From contig JAYOKZ010000019.1 in assembly GCA_038120095.1 (NCBI GenBank), forward strand, positions 1-55,352: 55,352 bases of DNA, given 5' to 3'. Under the pieces are notes generated by a model. It had not been told where the DNA came from. It worked only from the letters and a program-made list of their open reading frames with translations, and searched no databases. The translations under genes and the position numbers were made by a program. Below, piece after piece: positions 33,590-43,049 of this stretch (position 1 is its first letter; each line of letters opens with the position of its first letter). The DNA comes from UBA2589 sp038120095 (GTDB taxonomy: Bacteria > Gemmatimonadota > Gemmatimonadetes > Longimicrobiales > Gaopeijiaceae).

Positions 33590-34500
33590 CGTTGAACCCT
33601 CGCCCGGCGGCGGAAGAAGCCTATGAGCGGCTTCAGGTAGTCCTCGTGTGTATTGACGTCGACCACGTCCAGCTTGAGATCACGAAAAAGATGATCCATG
33701 CGCCGGTGGGTTTCGCGGGCGTGAGCGGCCCACTCCTCACGAACGCGGCGTCGGCTCGTGTTCACGACTCGACGCTGGCCGGTCTCGGGATCGTCCACTG
33801 CCAGCATGCCGACCCGGGGTAGCTGGCCTGCGGCCGGGTCCATCAGACGGATTGGGACAACGTCATGGTACCACGCCAGCTTGCGTGCTGATCGGGTCAG
33901 TTCGGAATCCGCCGTCGTGCTCGTCAGGAAGTCACTGATCAGGAAGACGGTTGTACGCTGCCGCAGTACCCTGTCCGCATACCGCAAGCCAACAGAGAGT
34001 GTCGTGCCGCGTCCATTCGGCTGGTACGTCAGCAGTTCGAGTACGAGCCGCATCGCGTGTCGTCGCCCGGTGTCCGGGGGGATGAAGTACTCCACTCGAT
34101 CCGTTATCAGGAGGAGTCCGACACGGTCGTTGTTGGTGGTTGCGGCCAAAGCCAGGATCGCCGCGATCTCCGAAGCGATTCGTGCGTTCTGCTTCGCTCC
34201 CGTCCCGAAGGCTTTCGACGCGGAGAGATCGACGATGACGAGAGTATTCAACTGCCGCTCTTCGACGAATTCTTTCACGAACAGCCGGCCGCGACGGGCT
34301 GTGACGTTCCAGTCGATTGAACGGACATCGTCGCCGGGCTGGTATTCGCGGACGTCCGAGAATTCGAGGCCACGTCCTTTGAAGATGGAGTGATACTCTC
34401 CAGAGAAGAGTGACTCCACGAGTCCGGCCGTCGTCAGCTCGATCCTCTTGAGCTGAGCCGTGACCTCGGGAGTGAAGACGTGGTGCGTGTCGGCCGACAT
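33586..34500 (-). CDS. DUF58 domain protein
   Basis: A 304-residue cytoplasmic protein with the DUF58 signature GDDVRSIDWNVTARRGRLFVK near 53-73 and a degenerate VWA-like fold behind it (VIVDLSASKAFG). DUF58 proteins are regular partners of MoxR ATPases. Starts and stops overlap both neighbours by 1 to 4 bases. Confidence 0.88.
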   Translation of the reverse strand: MSADTHHVFTPEVTAQLKRIELTTAGLVESLFSGEYHSIFKGRGLEFSDVREYQPGDDVRSIDWNVTARRGRLFVKEFVEERQLNTLVIVDLSASKAFGTGAKQNARIASEIAAILALAATTNNDRVGLLLITDRVEYFIPPDTGRRHAMRLVLELLTYQPNGRGTTLSVGLRYADRVLRQRTTVFLISDFLTSTTADSELTRSARKLAWYHDVVPIRLMDPAAGQLPRVGMLAVDDPETGQRRVVNTSRRRVREEWAAHARETHRRMDHLFRDLKLDVVDVNTHEDYLKPLIGFFRRRARVQR

Positions 34501-35471
34501 CAGGGGGCGGGGACGGCCTCTAGAACGCGCGTGATGATCTGGTCCGAGTCGATCCCGCGTGCGTCGGCCTCATAGGTGGTCCGCAGTCGATGGCGCATCA
34601 CTTTCGGGGCCATCGCCTTCACGTCATCGGGCAGCACGTAGTCTCGCCCAAGCAGGAACGCTCGGGCGCGTGCCGTTCGGGTAAGGAAGATCGTGGCGCG
34701 TGGGGACGCCCCGTACTCGATGAGGGAGTCGAAATCGCTCAGTCCGTATTCTCCAGGCTCTCGCGTGGCGAAGGTCAGTTCAACGATGTAGTCGAGGATC
34801 TCGTCTTCCAGCCGAACCTCGGAGACGGCCTCCCTGGCCGCTGCGATCTGCTCGACGGTGATCACGGTATCCACGGGAATCGTCGTGCCCTTGGCAACGC
34901 GATGGACGATCTCCTTCTCCTCAGCTCGATCCGGGTAACCGATCTCGAGCTTCATGGCGAAGCGATCCAGCTGGGCTTCGGCCAGAGGGTACGTGCCGTG
35001 GAGCTCCACCGGGTTCTGAGTGGCGAGCACCATGAACGGATCTTCCAGGCGGAATGTGTCTCCAGCGATCGTCACCTGACGCTCCTCCATCGCCTCGAGG
35101 AGGGCGGCCTGAACCTTCGGCGGTGCGCGGTTGATTTCGTCCGCGAGGATGATGTTCGCAAAGATCGGTCCTTTCTGGACCTTGAAGTCACCCGCCGCCT
35201 GATCGAACACCGGGGTTCCGATGATGTCCGTGGGGAGCAGATCCGGCGTGAACTGAATTCGCCGAAAGCTCGTGTGAATCGCTTCGGCCAGCGTTCGAAC
35301 CATGAGGGTCTTGGCGAGCCCGGGCAGACCCTCCAGAAGGATGTGGCCGCCCGTCAGGAGCGCCACGAGGAGCCCCTCTACAGCTTCATTCTGGCCCACG
35401 ACCCGTTCATGGACCGCGTCGGATACGCCGTTGAGAATGTCCGTGCCGGATGCAGTGGTCGGTTGCTCCAA
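34500..35471 (-). CDS. MoxR-family AAA+ ATPase
   Basis: First gene of the six-gene operon, 323 residues. Walker A is GLPGLAKT (48-55), Walker B is ILADEINRAPPKVQ near 110, with the MoxR-specific TPDLLPTDIIG insertion and sensor RLEDPFMVLATQNP. MoxR ATPases act as chaperones that mature VWA proteins. The start is TTG 35471; GGAG and AAGG just upstream favour it. Confidence 0.92.
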   Translation of the reverse strand: MEQPTTASGTDILNGVSDAVHERVVGQNEAVEGLLVALLTGGHILLEGLPGLAKTLMVRTLAEAIHTSFRRIQFTPDLLPTDIIGTPVFDQAAGDFKVQKGPIFANIILADEINRAPPKVQAALLEAMEERQVTIAGDTFRLEDPFMVLATQNPVELHGTYPLAEAQLDRFAMKLEIGYPDRAEEKEIVHRVAKGTTIPVDTVITVEQIAAAREAVSEVRLEDEILDYIVELTFATREPGEYGLSDFDSLIEYGASPRATIFLTRTARARAFLLGRDYVLPDDVKAMAPKVMRHRLRTTYEADARGIDSDQIITRVLEAVPAP

Positions 35472-35614
35472 ACCTTACTCCAGGGTCGGGGTCCCGGCCG
35501 GTCGTCAACGAGTTCGCAACCGGTCTCGAGGGCGCCCGGATGCGCAGGATGACATCCCCGGCAACTGGGCGAGGCTCGACAATGTCCCGTTGTTGGCGGA
35601 ACCACGCCAGAGGG

Positions 35615-38600
35615 TCAGTCTCCGGCGGGAACGAGCGCTTCGATCGGCCTTGTGACGCCCAATCGGGCTTGGCTACGCCCCCTGAACCAGCGGACCAGGC
35701 GATCTTCCTGCACCGCGAGGGCTGGGACCACGATCATGATCAGGAGCGTGGCGAACAGGATTCCGAACCCGAGGCTCACGGCGGTAGGAGCGAGGAACTG
35801 GGCCTGGATGCTGCGCTCGAAGATCAGGGGAGAGATCCCGAGAAAGGTCGTGAGAGACGTCAGGAAGATCGGACGGAAGCGCTGGCGTGCAGCATTGACG
35901 AGCGCGTCCTCGAGGGTCCGGCCATCAGCCCTCTCCGAGTTCACGAAGTCCATGAAGACGAGGCTGTCGTTCACCACCACCCCGGTCAATCCAATAATCC
36001 CGAAGAGACTGAACAATCCCACGGGCACGCCGACCAGGGCGTGGCCTATGAGGGCGCCGATGATCCCGAAAGGAATCGCGGCCATGATCACCAGAGGCTG
36101 CACGTAGGAGTTCAACGGAATCGCGAGCAGGGCAAAGATGCCGATGAGTGCCATCATGAAGCCCCGTCCCAGCGATGCGAAGGTGTCGTCCTGCTCTGCG
36201 CGTTCGCCGCTGAGGCTGAATGACACTGTCGGATGACGCTCACTCAGTGATGGCAGGAGGGCACGCGCCAGCTGCCGGTTGACCTCGTCCGTGGTCACGA
36301 CCGTTTCATCTGCATCGGCCGTCACGGACACAATCCGCTCTCCGTCTCGACGAGAGATGCTGGTCGGCGTGCTGCCCAGTGATACCGTGGCGACCTGATC
36401 AAGAGGGACACGGGTGCCTTGCGGTGTCGCGATCCGAAACGACAGGAGATCGGCAATCGCGTCACGTTCCGACTTCGGCAGCCGTACGTAAACCGGAACT
36501 TCCTCGCCGTCGCGCTGAAGGCGCTGCACCTCGGAGCCGAAGAAGGCACTTCGAACCTGATTCGCGAGGTCATCAAGGGTGATGTCGAGAGAACGAGCAT
36601 CCGGTCGCAGGTCCAGCTGGAACTCCTGTTCACCCAGGTCATCGGCCGTCAGGATGTCGAAGACGCCGGCGAACTGTGCCAGCTCCATCGCGACGTCCTC
36701 CGACGCGGCTTCGAGTGCATCGATGTCGTCCGATGCGAGCTGGACTGCGATCGCCTCGGCGACTCGGAAGAAATCCGATGTGATCGAGAAAGATCGGACA
36801 CCCGTGAGCTCGGGCAGTTCTGCACGCCACGCCGCCTCGAACTGTGCGGGGGTGAAGGCACTGATCTCAGGGTTCGGGAGCTCGACAATGAGGGACGCCC
36901 GGTTCGATGCCGAGCCTCGCGGAGTGTCGGTCTGTCCGGGTCCTCCCCCTCCGCCTCCACCGCCTACGACCGAGTACAGGTTCCGGATCGGGTCTGGATG
37001 ATCTTCGGGTAGTTCAGCCGCGAGGCGTTCGCCGGCCCTGAGGACGGAGGCCTCGATGTCCTGAATGACGGCGAGCGTACGGTCCACCGGAGTACCCGGC
37101 GGCATCTGGAGATTCGCTGTGACGGTCTCGCCCTGAATGGAGGGCAGGAAGGAAAAGGGTAACCGACCACCACCGATGAGGCCGAAGCAAATGAAGATCG
37201 AGGATACGGCCCCTGACAGGATGACCCCCGGCTTTGCAATACTGTATTTCACGGCCCGAGTGAGGGGTCCTCCTACGAAGCGCTGAAGCCCGGCGTCCAC
37301 CCGGACTCGTACTGCCTGTATGACTCGGACGATTCGGTTCGGTCGGCGCCCCTCTGCGCTGTCGTGCGACAGGTGCATCGGCAGGATGAAGAGCGCTTCC
37401 ACGAGGGACAGGAGGAGCACCATGATGACCACGAGCGGCAAGTCGATCAGCAGTCTTCCCAGCGTTCCCTCGATGAAGAGCAGGGGTGCGAACGCGACGA
37501 CGGTCGTCAGCACCGCGAAGACGACGGGGCGGGCGATCCGGATGGCGCCGATTTCAGCCGCGTCGAGGATCGGGCGACCCTTCTCCCTCTCGGCAAAAAT
37601 ATTCTCTCCCATCACGATTGCGTCGTCGACCACGATGCCGAGTGCGAGAATGAAACCGAACAGGGAGATCGTGTTCATCGTGACGCCAAGTGGGGCCAGC
37701 AGCGCGAACGCGCCGACGAAGGAGATCCCGATTCCGATCGCGGTCCACGCGGCGAGTTTCAGGTCCAGAAAGAGCGTCAGAGCGATCAGTACGAGAGTGA
37801 GGCCCAGAATGCCGTTCTTGATCAACAGCTTGAGCCGGCCATCGAGGACCACGGACTGATCCTGCCAGACCGCAGCGGTCACTCCCGCGGGTAGTCGGGC
37901 TTCGAGCTCCTCCACATAGCCATGCACGGCGTCCGCGACTTCGAGGACGCTCTCCTCGCCGACTCGGTACGCGGTGATGACGACGGCACGCTCACCGTTG
38001 AAGACCGCGGCGAGGTCGGAGTCGGCAAAGCCGTCGGTGACAGTCGCGATGTCGCTCAGGCGAACTTCGGTGCCATCAGCCTGTCCCAGCACGACGATGT
38101 CCTGGAAGTCCTCGGCGGTCTCGTTGCGCCCCTGAGTTCGCAGGAGAACTCGGCCGTCCCGGGTCTCGATCTCACCCCCGGACAGTTCCAGGCTCTCCCT
38201 GCGCACGATCGTGGCCAGCTGGCTGAGCGACAGACCGTAGGCGTCGAGTACGTCCGTCGATACCTCGATGGACATCTCGTAGTCCCTCGCTCCGGAGATC
38301 TGGATGTCGGAAATGGGACCGAGCGCGATCAGGTCGTCCCTGGCTTCCCGTGCGAGCGACTTGAGGGCACGCTCGCCGACGTCACCGGCGATGACGAGCT
38401 GAATGACCTGAGATCGGGGCGAGGCAAGATTGACGATGGGCCGCTCGATTTGAACCGGGAACGTGCGGATTCGGTCGACGGCGGACTTCACTTCGTCGAG
38501 GGCCTGCTGCCTGTCGACTCCACTGCGGAGTTCAGCGGTGACGACGGCAAGATTCTGAGACGCCGTCGCATTGACCTCGTCGATCTGGTCGATGGATTCG

Positions 38601-38815
38601 AGCGCGGCTTCGATCGGGATGACGATCGCCTCCTCGACCTCGACGGGGGACGCCCCGGGGTATGCGACCGAAATGTTGATCAGGTCGGGCGAGAATTCGG
38701 GAAACACCTGCTTCCGCAGAGAGAGGGCGCCGAACAGACCCGCGATCAGGACGAAGATCATCAGCAGGTTGGCGGTGACGCCATTGCGGATCATCCATCG
38801 TATTGCGCCGTTCAC
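35615..38815 (-). CDS. RND efflux pump, inner-membrane subunit
   Basis: Proton-driven RND transporter of 1066 residues, AcrB/HAE-type length. It shows the N-terminal helix, two large periplasmic loops and twelve membrane segments. The proton-relay Asp pair is in VDDAIVMGENIF near residue 400. A Gly-rich loop (SVVGGGGGGGGP) lies in the second periplasmic domain. It exports drugs, detergents or metabolites together with the two upstream proteins. The GTG start overlaps the adaptor gene by 4 bases. Substrate cannot be told from sequence. Confidence 0.93.
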   Translation of the reverse strand: MNGAIRWMIRNGVTANLLMIFVLIAGLFGALSLRKQVFPEFSPDLINISVAYPGASPVEVEEAIVIPIEAALESIDQIDEVNATASQNLAVVTAELRSGVDRQQALDEVKSAVDRIRTFPVQIERPIVNLASPRSQVIQLVIAGDVGERALKSLAREARDDLIALGPISDIQISGARDYEMSIEVSTDVLDAYGLSLSQLATIVRRESLELSGGEIETRDGRVLLRTQGRNETAEDFQDIVVLGQADGTEVRLSDIATVTDGFADSDLAAVFNGERAVVITAYRVGEESVLEVADAVHGYVEELEARLPAGVTAAVWQDQSVVLDGRLKLLIKNGILGLTLVLIALTLFLDLKLAAWTAIGIGISFVGAFALLAPLGVTMNTISLFGFILALGIVVDDAIVMGENIFAEREKGRPILDAAEIGAIRIARPVVFAVLTTVVAFAPLLFIEGTLGRLLIDLPLVVIMVLLLSLVEALFILPMHLSHDSAEGRRPNRIVRVIQAVRVRVDAGLQRFVGGPLTRAVKYSIAKPGVILSGAVSSIFICFGLIGGGRLPFSFLPSIQGETVTANLQMPPGTPVDRTLAVIQDIEASVLRAGERLAAELPEDHPDPIRNLYSVVGGGGGGGGPGQTDTPRGSASNRASLIVELPNPEISAFTPAQFEAAWRAELPELTGVRSFSITSDFFRVAEAIAVQLASDDIDALEAASEDVAMELAQFAGVFDILTADDLGEQEFQLDLRPDARSLDITLDDLANQVRSAFFGSEVQRLQRDGEEVPVYVRLPKSERDAIADLLSFRIATPQGTRVPLDQVATVSLGSTPTSISRRDGERIVSVTADADETVVTTDEVNRQLARALLPSLSERHPTVSFSLSGERAEQDDTFASLGRGFMMALIGIFALLAIPLNSYVQPLVIMAAIPFGIIGALIGHALVGVPVGLFSLFGIIGLTGVVVNDSLVFMDFVNSERADGRTLEDALVNAARQRFRPIFLTSLTTFLGISPLIFERSIQAQFLAPTAVSLGFGILFATLLIMIVVPALAVQEDRLVRWFRGRSQARLGVTRPIEALVPAGD

Positions 38816-40098
38816 TGGGTTCCCCCGCCGGCTGCCATGGATCCGTTGCGATCCGAGTCGTTTCCGGTCTGGGCCGTGCGAATGGTCGGGTCGTCCAGGC
38901 CGTCGACGCGCACCTCCATGCCCTCGGTCATGACGGAGAGATCGCTCAGGACGATCCGGGGGGAAGACGCCATGTCAGCGCGGATGAAGACGGTGTCCTG
39001 AATTTCCTGAATGACGTGGACCGGGCGCGATACGACCGTTCCTTCGGGGGTCACGGCCCAGATGGTCGAGCCTTCGCGCAGTGCCGAGCGCGGGACCGCG
39101 TAGTGCGCTTCGGTAGCACGACCGAGGATGTCGGCTCGCACGTAGGATCCGATCAGAAGGGGCGGGCGCGTGTCCGAGGCGTCGAAAGGAGAAGGGACCC
39201 GAACGACGACCTCGACCGTGCGGGTCGTCTGGTCCAGAGCTCCGGATGCGTGTTCCACGAAGCCTTGCCATTCGTGCCAGTCTCCGCCGAACTCAGCCCG
39301 GACTGTAGCCGGAATCCGGACCTCGCTATCCCCGTTCCAGAGGTTGTCGATGAGAGCCGCCTGCCGGGTACTGAGGGAAATGTCGACCTCGACGGCGTCT
39401 GTCCCATACATCTCCGCGACTGCCTGACCCGGCGCGATGAATTGACCGACATCGACACTCTCCGACCGGACTCGTCCGGCGAACGGGGCAACGACAACTG
39501 TTCGGTTCAGACTCAGCTCGGCATCTGCGAGCTGAGCTTCAGCCCGGGCGAGCGAGGCCTGGGCCGCCTCGTACTGGGGCTGCTGTCGGGCCAGCTGTGC
39601 GGCGAGGCTGGTGTCTGCGGGGGCTGCCGACCCCAGCCGCTGACGTAGCAATTCGTATTCCCGCTGGGCGATCGCCTGGTTTTGAGCAGCCAGGGCAACG
39701 TCGACCCGTCGTTGCTCGACCTCGGCCCGGGCGATCGAGACGGCGTTCCGGTAGCTGCGGTCGTCAATCGTGAGGAGCGTATCCCCGGACGAAAAGGATC
39801 CGCCTCGCACGAGCTGCGGTGAGACCATGACGACACGTCCTCCGACCTCGGCCGACAGCGTGATCTCCGAGGTCGGTCGAACGGTTCCGGTGCCTTCGAC
39901 GATGAGTGGAGCAACCCGGGGTGTCAGCATTCCCGTCGTGACGATCGGGGCCATCCGGGGCGTTGCCATCCGTTCCGGGACCGGTCGGCTGGCGACGAGG
40001 CCGACGGCGGCCAGGAGCCCGCCGCCGAGGATCATCACGGGGAGGATGAACGGGCGAAGCCAGCGGCGACGCGGCGGCTGATCGATATCTGCGGTCAT
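38812..40098 (-). CDS. RND periplasmic adaptor (membrane fusion protein)
   Basis: Membrane fusion protein of 428 residues: N-terminal anchor helix (about 14-35), lipoyl-like half motif (GTGTVRPTSEITLSAEVGG), a long alpha-hairpin rich in Ala, Gln and Glu (about 120-195), then beta-barrel and membrane-proximal domains. It links the pump to the TolC-type channel. ATG 40098 overlaps the upstream gene's stop. Confidence 0.9.
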   Translation of the reverse strand: MTADIDQPPRRRWLRPFILPVMILGGGLLAAVGLVASRPVPERMATPRMAPIVTTGMLTPRVAPLIVEGTGTVRPTSEITLSAEVGGRVVMVSPQLVRGGSFSSGDTLLTIDDRSYRNAVSIARAEVEQRRVDVALAAQNQAIAQREYELLRQRLGSAAPADTSLAAQLARQQPQYEAAQASLARAEAQLADAELSLNRTVVVAPFAGRVRSESVDVGQFIAPGQAVAEMYGTDAVEVDISLSTRQAALIDNLWNGDSEVRIPATVRAEFGGDWHEWQGFVEHASGALDQTTRTVEVVVRVPSPFDASDTRPPLLIGSYVRADILGRATEAHYAVPRSALREGSTIWAVTPEGTVVSRPVHVIQEIQDTVFIRADMASSPRIVLSDLSVMTEGMEVRVDGLDDPTIRTAQTGNDSDRNGSMAAGGGTQ

Positions 40099-41618
40099 GG
40101 GAGGTCTCCTTCCGGGTCCTGCTCGCCGGCTGTCTCGGAAATCCATGTTCCGCCGAGTGCTCGGTGCAGGTTGAGTCGGGCCGTGGCGAGCTCGCGCTCG
40201 GCCGAGGCCTGGGTGTCCTGTACGTTCAAGAGGGTCCGCAGTGCGTCGAGGTAGCCGACGTAGTCGCCGACGCCCTGTTCCACGCGGAGGAGTGCGGCGT
40301 CGGCGGTAGCCTCCGCTACGGTGCGCTGCTCGTCGAGGACCAGCGTTCGTTCACGCTGTGCGTTGAAGCCCGCGATCGCGGCCTCGACCTCCTGAAAGGC
40401 CGTGAGGACCGACCGGGCGTATCGGGCAGCTTCCTGCTCGTAACGTGCTTCCGCGGCTTTCTGATCGGCCGCGAGTCGTCCGCCCGCGAAGATCGGCGCG
40501 GTGAGCGAGGCGACAAAGTTGGTGAACCACTGGTCGGCCCGGACGATGTTCGACAGATCGGCACTCTGCGTGCCTGTGGATCCGGTGAGGTTGATGGCGG
40601 GGAGTCGGGCGGCTCGGCGCTCCCCGACCCGTTGGCGCGAGGCCTCGAGCCTCAAGGCGGCGGCGACCAGATCTGGACGCGCGCCGAGGAGGTTTGCCGG
40701 GAGGCCTGCGGGGATGGCGTCTGCGTTCACCGTGGGCATGCGGCCCCCGTCGACGAGCGACTCGACCTCGATAGGATACCGACCGAGAAGCACGGCAAGG
40801 CGCCCGCGTGATGCTGCGATCTGCCCACCGAGCAGCGGCAGGCCCGAGCGTGTGGCGTTGAAGTCCTGCTGGACCTGGTAGAGCTCGATTGAAGAGACCA
40901 CGCCGCGCTGGTATCGATCTTCGGTCAGTTCCAGCCGCTCGGAGAGGAGGGCGACGACCTCGGTGAGGATTTCTTCCCTCGCCACCAGCTCCCGGAGTTC
41001 GAAGTATCCTGCGATCGTCTCCGCAGCGACGGAGATCTGGATGGTTCTGGCGTCAGCACCGGACGCCATGTAATCCGCATACGCTGCCCGACGGCCACTG
41101 CTGAGTCGTCCCCAGAAGTCGAGCTCGTATGCCGCGCCGAGGCTGGCTCCGAACGTGGAGAAGGTGAATCGACTGGGCCGGTCCGGGAGGTTCGGATCAG
41201 CGGACCCGTCGTCTCCGCCGAAAATCGCCCCCAGCTGACCCGTGTTGGCCGGCTGGCTGAAGCGGGACGCGTCCGTTCCGGCGCTGACCGACGGCAAAAG
41301 AGAAGATCGTGCGATTCGATACTGGGCACGGACTTCTTCGACCCGTGCGACCGCCTCCTTGAGGTCGAGGTTCGACTCCAGTGCTTCCCGCACGAGTTGG
41401 TCGAGTGTGGGGTCGTCGAAGCTGCTCCACCAGTTGATATGGCCGAGGGAGTCGCCCTGGGTGGAGGTGGGGGCTCCCGCGTAGGAGCCCGGCATCGCAT
41501 CGGCCGTCGGGATCTCGGCTACGGTCGGCGCGAGGGCGCAGGCGGTGGACGCCAGTGCTGCCAGCGCCACGCCCAGATGTCGCTGGAAGCGCACACGATG
41601 CTGGAGCACGTCCACCAT
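40095..41618 (-). CDS. TolC/NodT-family outer-membrane efflux lipoprotein
   Basis: Outer-membrane factor of 507 residues. The N-terminus is a lipoprotein leader with lipobox ASTAC (Cys27). Two outer-membrane-efflux repeats follow, with NWWSSFDDPTLDQLVREAL at the first helix and TTP-type Ala/Gln-rich long helices (for example ARVEEVRAQYRIARS). First gene of the efflux operon. The start ATG 41618 follows an inverted repeat and candidate promoter. Confidence 0.9.
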   Translation of the reverse strand: MVDVLQHRVRFQRHLGVALAALASTACALAPTVAEIPTADAMPGSYAGAPTSTQGDSLGHINWWSSFDDPTLDQLVREALESNLDLKEAVARVEEVRAQYRIARSSLLPSVSAGTDASRFSQPANTGQLGAIFGGDDGSADPNLPDRPSRFTFSTFGASLGAAYELDFWGRLSSGRRAAYADYMASGADARTIQISVAAETIAGYFELRELVAREEILTEVVALLSERLELTEDRYQRGVVSSIELYQVQQDFNATRSGLPLLGGQIAASRGRLAVLLGRYPIEVESLVDGGRMPTVNADAIPAGLPANLLGARPDLVAAALRLEASRQRVGERRAARLPAINLTGSTGTQSADLSNIVRADQWFTNFVASLTAPIFAGGRLAADQKAAEARYEQEAARYARSVLTAFQEVEAAIAGFNAQRERTLVLDEQRTVAEATADAALLRVEQGVGDYVGYLDALRTLLNVQDTQASAERELATARLNLHRALGGTWISETAGEQDPEGDLP

Positions 41619-41659
41619 GAGGATCCACGTCCGGTCGTCTCGTTAGTTCTGCCACTGTA

Positions 41660-41699
41660 AGACTAAAACTTGGACAAAATCTGAACAAGCGTTTTGTCC
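41660..41699 (-). promoter_or_regulatory. Candidate promoter and operator of the RND efflux operon
   Basis: GGACAAAA (41672-41679) and TTTTGTCC (41692-41699) form an 8-base inverted repeat with a 12-base centre. On the minus strand it covers TTGTTC (41688-41683) and the spacer of a possible promoter whose -10 is TAGTCT (41665-41660), 17 bases away. Such placement is typical of TetR- or MarR-type repressors of efflux pumps, but no regulator gene is adjacent. It could instead be the terminator of the epimerase gene. Confidence 0.4.
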
Positions 41700-41804
41700 G
41701 TACGATTCCGGATGGTGAGGTCTCCCCTCTTGCTACGATGCGGAGCGCGCGGGTCAGCCGTCGATGCGCGGCCTGCCGATCCAGCCGCTCTGCAGCGGCT
41801 CAGG

Positions 41805-42971
41805 TCAGCCGTTTCGAGCGTGCCATGCAGCGAGGACTTCGACTTCCCGCTCTGCTGCCAGACCCGCACGGAAGTTCCGCTGCCGCTCCATCGGTCGCGA
41901 GTAGTGGTACTCGAGGGTCGCAGCGGCCGTATCGGCAAGGGTGCGGAAGGTCAGCCCGGCCTCGACCTCGGGCGTGAGGTCGAATCGGGCGAAGCCCTCG
42001 TTTCCGTCGACCGGCGGCCTCCACACCGGCATTTCCACGTACGGTCGTATGCCGTACTCCGCGAGGAACTCGCGCGGGACCCAGGTGAAGGAGGCTTCCT
42101 GGCCGGTCACGGCCCGGATGCCGTACAGCAGCTCCGCCATCGGACGCGGGGTTCGCGGTCCGACACAGTTGAACTCACCCATCGTGGCGTTTTCGGCCAG
42201 CCGCACGGTGAAGTCCGTGAAGTCACGGACGTCGATGATCTGGACCGGATCTGTTCCATCCCCGGGGGCGAGGATCTCGCCGCCGCGGTCGATCCGCACC
42301 GGCCAGTACGTGAAGCGATCCGTTTCATCGCCCGGACCAATGATCAGCCCCGGCCGGAGAATGGTGGTCCGCCCCGGCATGATCCGCTGAGCGATCCTCT
42401 CCATTTCGGCCTTCCCCAGACCGTAGGGCAACTGCTCCTGGTCGCTCGGAACTCCCGCAGTTTCGAAGGTCCAGGTTGGCGCGTCGGATGTCATCGGTAC
42501 CCGGCTGACATCCGCGTAGGCCGATCTGGATGATACGAACATGAACTGGTCGACCGAGTCCTTCAGAGCCTCGGCCGCCAACTCGATCCAGAGCCGGTTG
42601 TTCGTCGCGTTGTCGATGACAACGTCCCAGCGTCGGCCACGGAGCGACTCGTAGTCTCCGTTCCGGTCCCCGCGGAGCGTCTCGAGATAGGGGAACATGT
42701 TCCGACCCGAGCCCCGATTGAAGAGTGTCACGCTGTGCCCGCGGTCGAGGGCCGAGCGAACCTGGAACGGCCCAATGAAGCCGGTGCCACCCAGGATGAG
42801 GATGTTCAGGCTCCGCGGCGCCTCCTGAACCACTCGCGCCCCCCATCGGTCGGCTGCGCGAATGGGGTCGGGCCCGACCGGAGTCCCGGCCGCAAGGCCG
42901 GGGCTGATGGCGTTCGCCACCAGGGCACTGCCAGCGGAAATCTTCAGGAAGTCCTTTCGGGTCGGGCTCAT
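41805..42971 (-). CDS. NAD-dependent epimerase/dehydratase with export-like leader
   Basis: Short-chain (extended SDR) protein of 388 residues. The nucleotide site is GGTGFIGPF near 60 and a YGLGK segment gives the catalytic Tyr and Lys. The N-terminal 28 residues (SPTRKDFLKISAGSALVANAISPGLA) resemble a twin-arginine leader with an RK pair, so the enzyme may be exported, which is unusual for an NAD-dependent enzyme. AAGGA stands 7 bases before ATG 42971. Substrate unknown; sugar or isoprenoid ring chemistry is possible. Confidence 0.82.
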   Translation of the reverse strand: MSPTRKDFLKISAGSALVANAISPGLAAGTPVGPDPIRAADRWGARVVQEAPRSLNILILGGTGFIGPFQVRSALDRGHSVTLFNRGSGRNMFPYLETLRGDRNGDYESLRGRRWDVVIDNATNNRLWIELAAEALKDSVDQFMFVSSRSAYADVSRVPMTSDAPTWTFETAGVPSDQEQLPYGLGKAEMERIAQRIMPGRTTILRPGLIIGPGDETDRFTYWPVRIDRGGEILAPGDGTDPVQIIDVRDFTDFTVRLAENATMGEFNCVGPRTPRPMAELLYGIRAVTGQEASFTWVPREFLAEYGIRPYVEMPVWRPPVDGNEGFARFDLTPEVEAGLTFRTLADTAAATLEYHYSRPMERQRNFRAGLAAEREVEVLAAWHARNG

Positions 42972-43049
42972 GCAGATCCTTCATTCATGCGCCGTGAGAG
43001 CGACGCGTTTGGCAGGTTCACGGCAGCGGGCTGGCCGCACTCGGGACGG

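Noticed and set aside
41694..42533. Plus-strand open frame opposite the epimerase gene
   Set aside because: Antisense to a gene with a clear NAD-binding motif; Arg-rich shadow composition.
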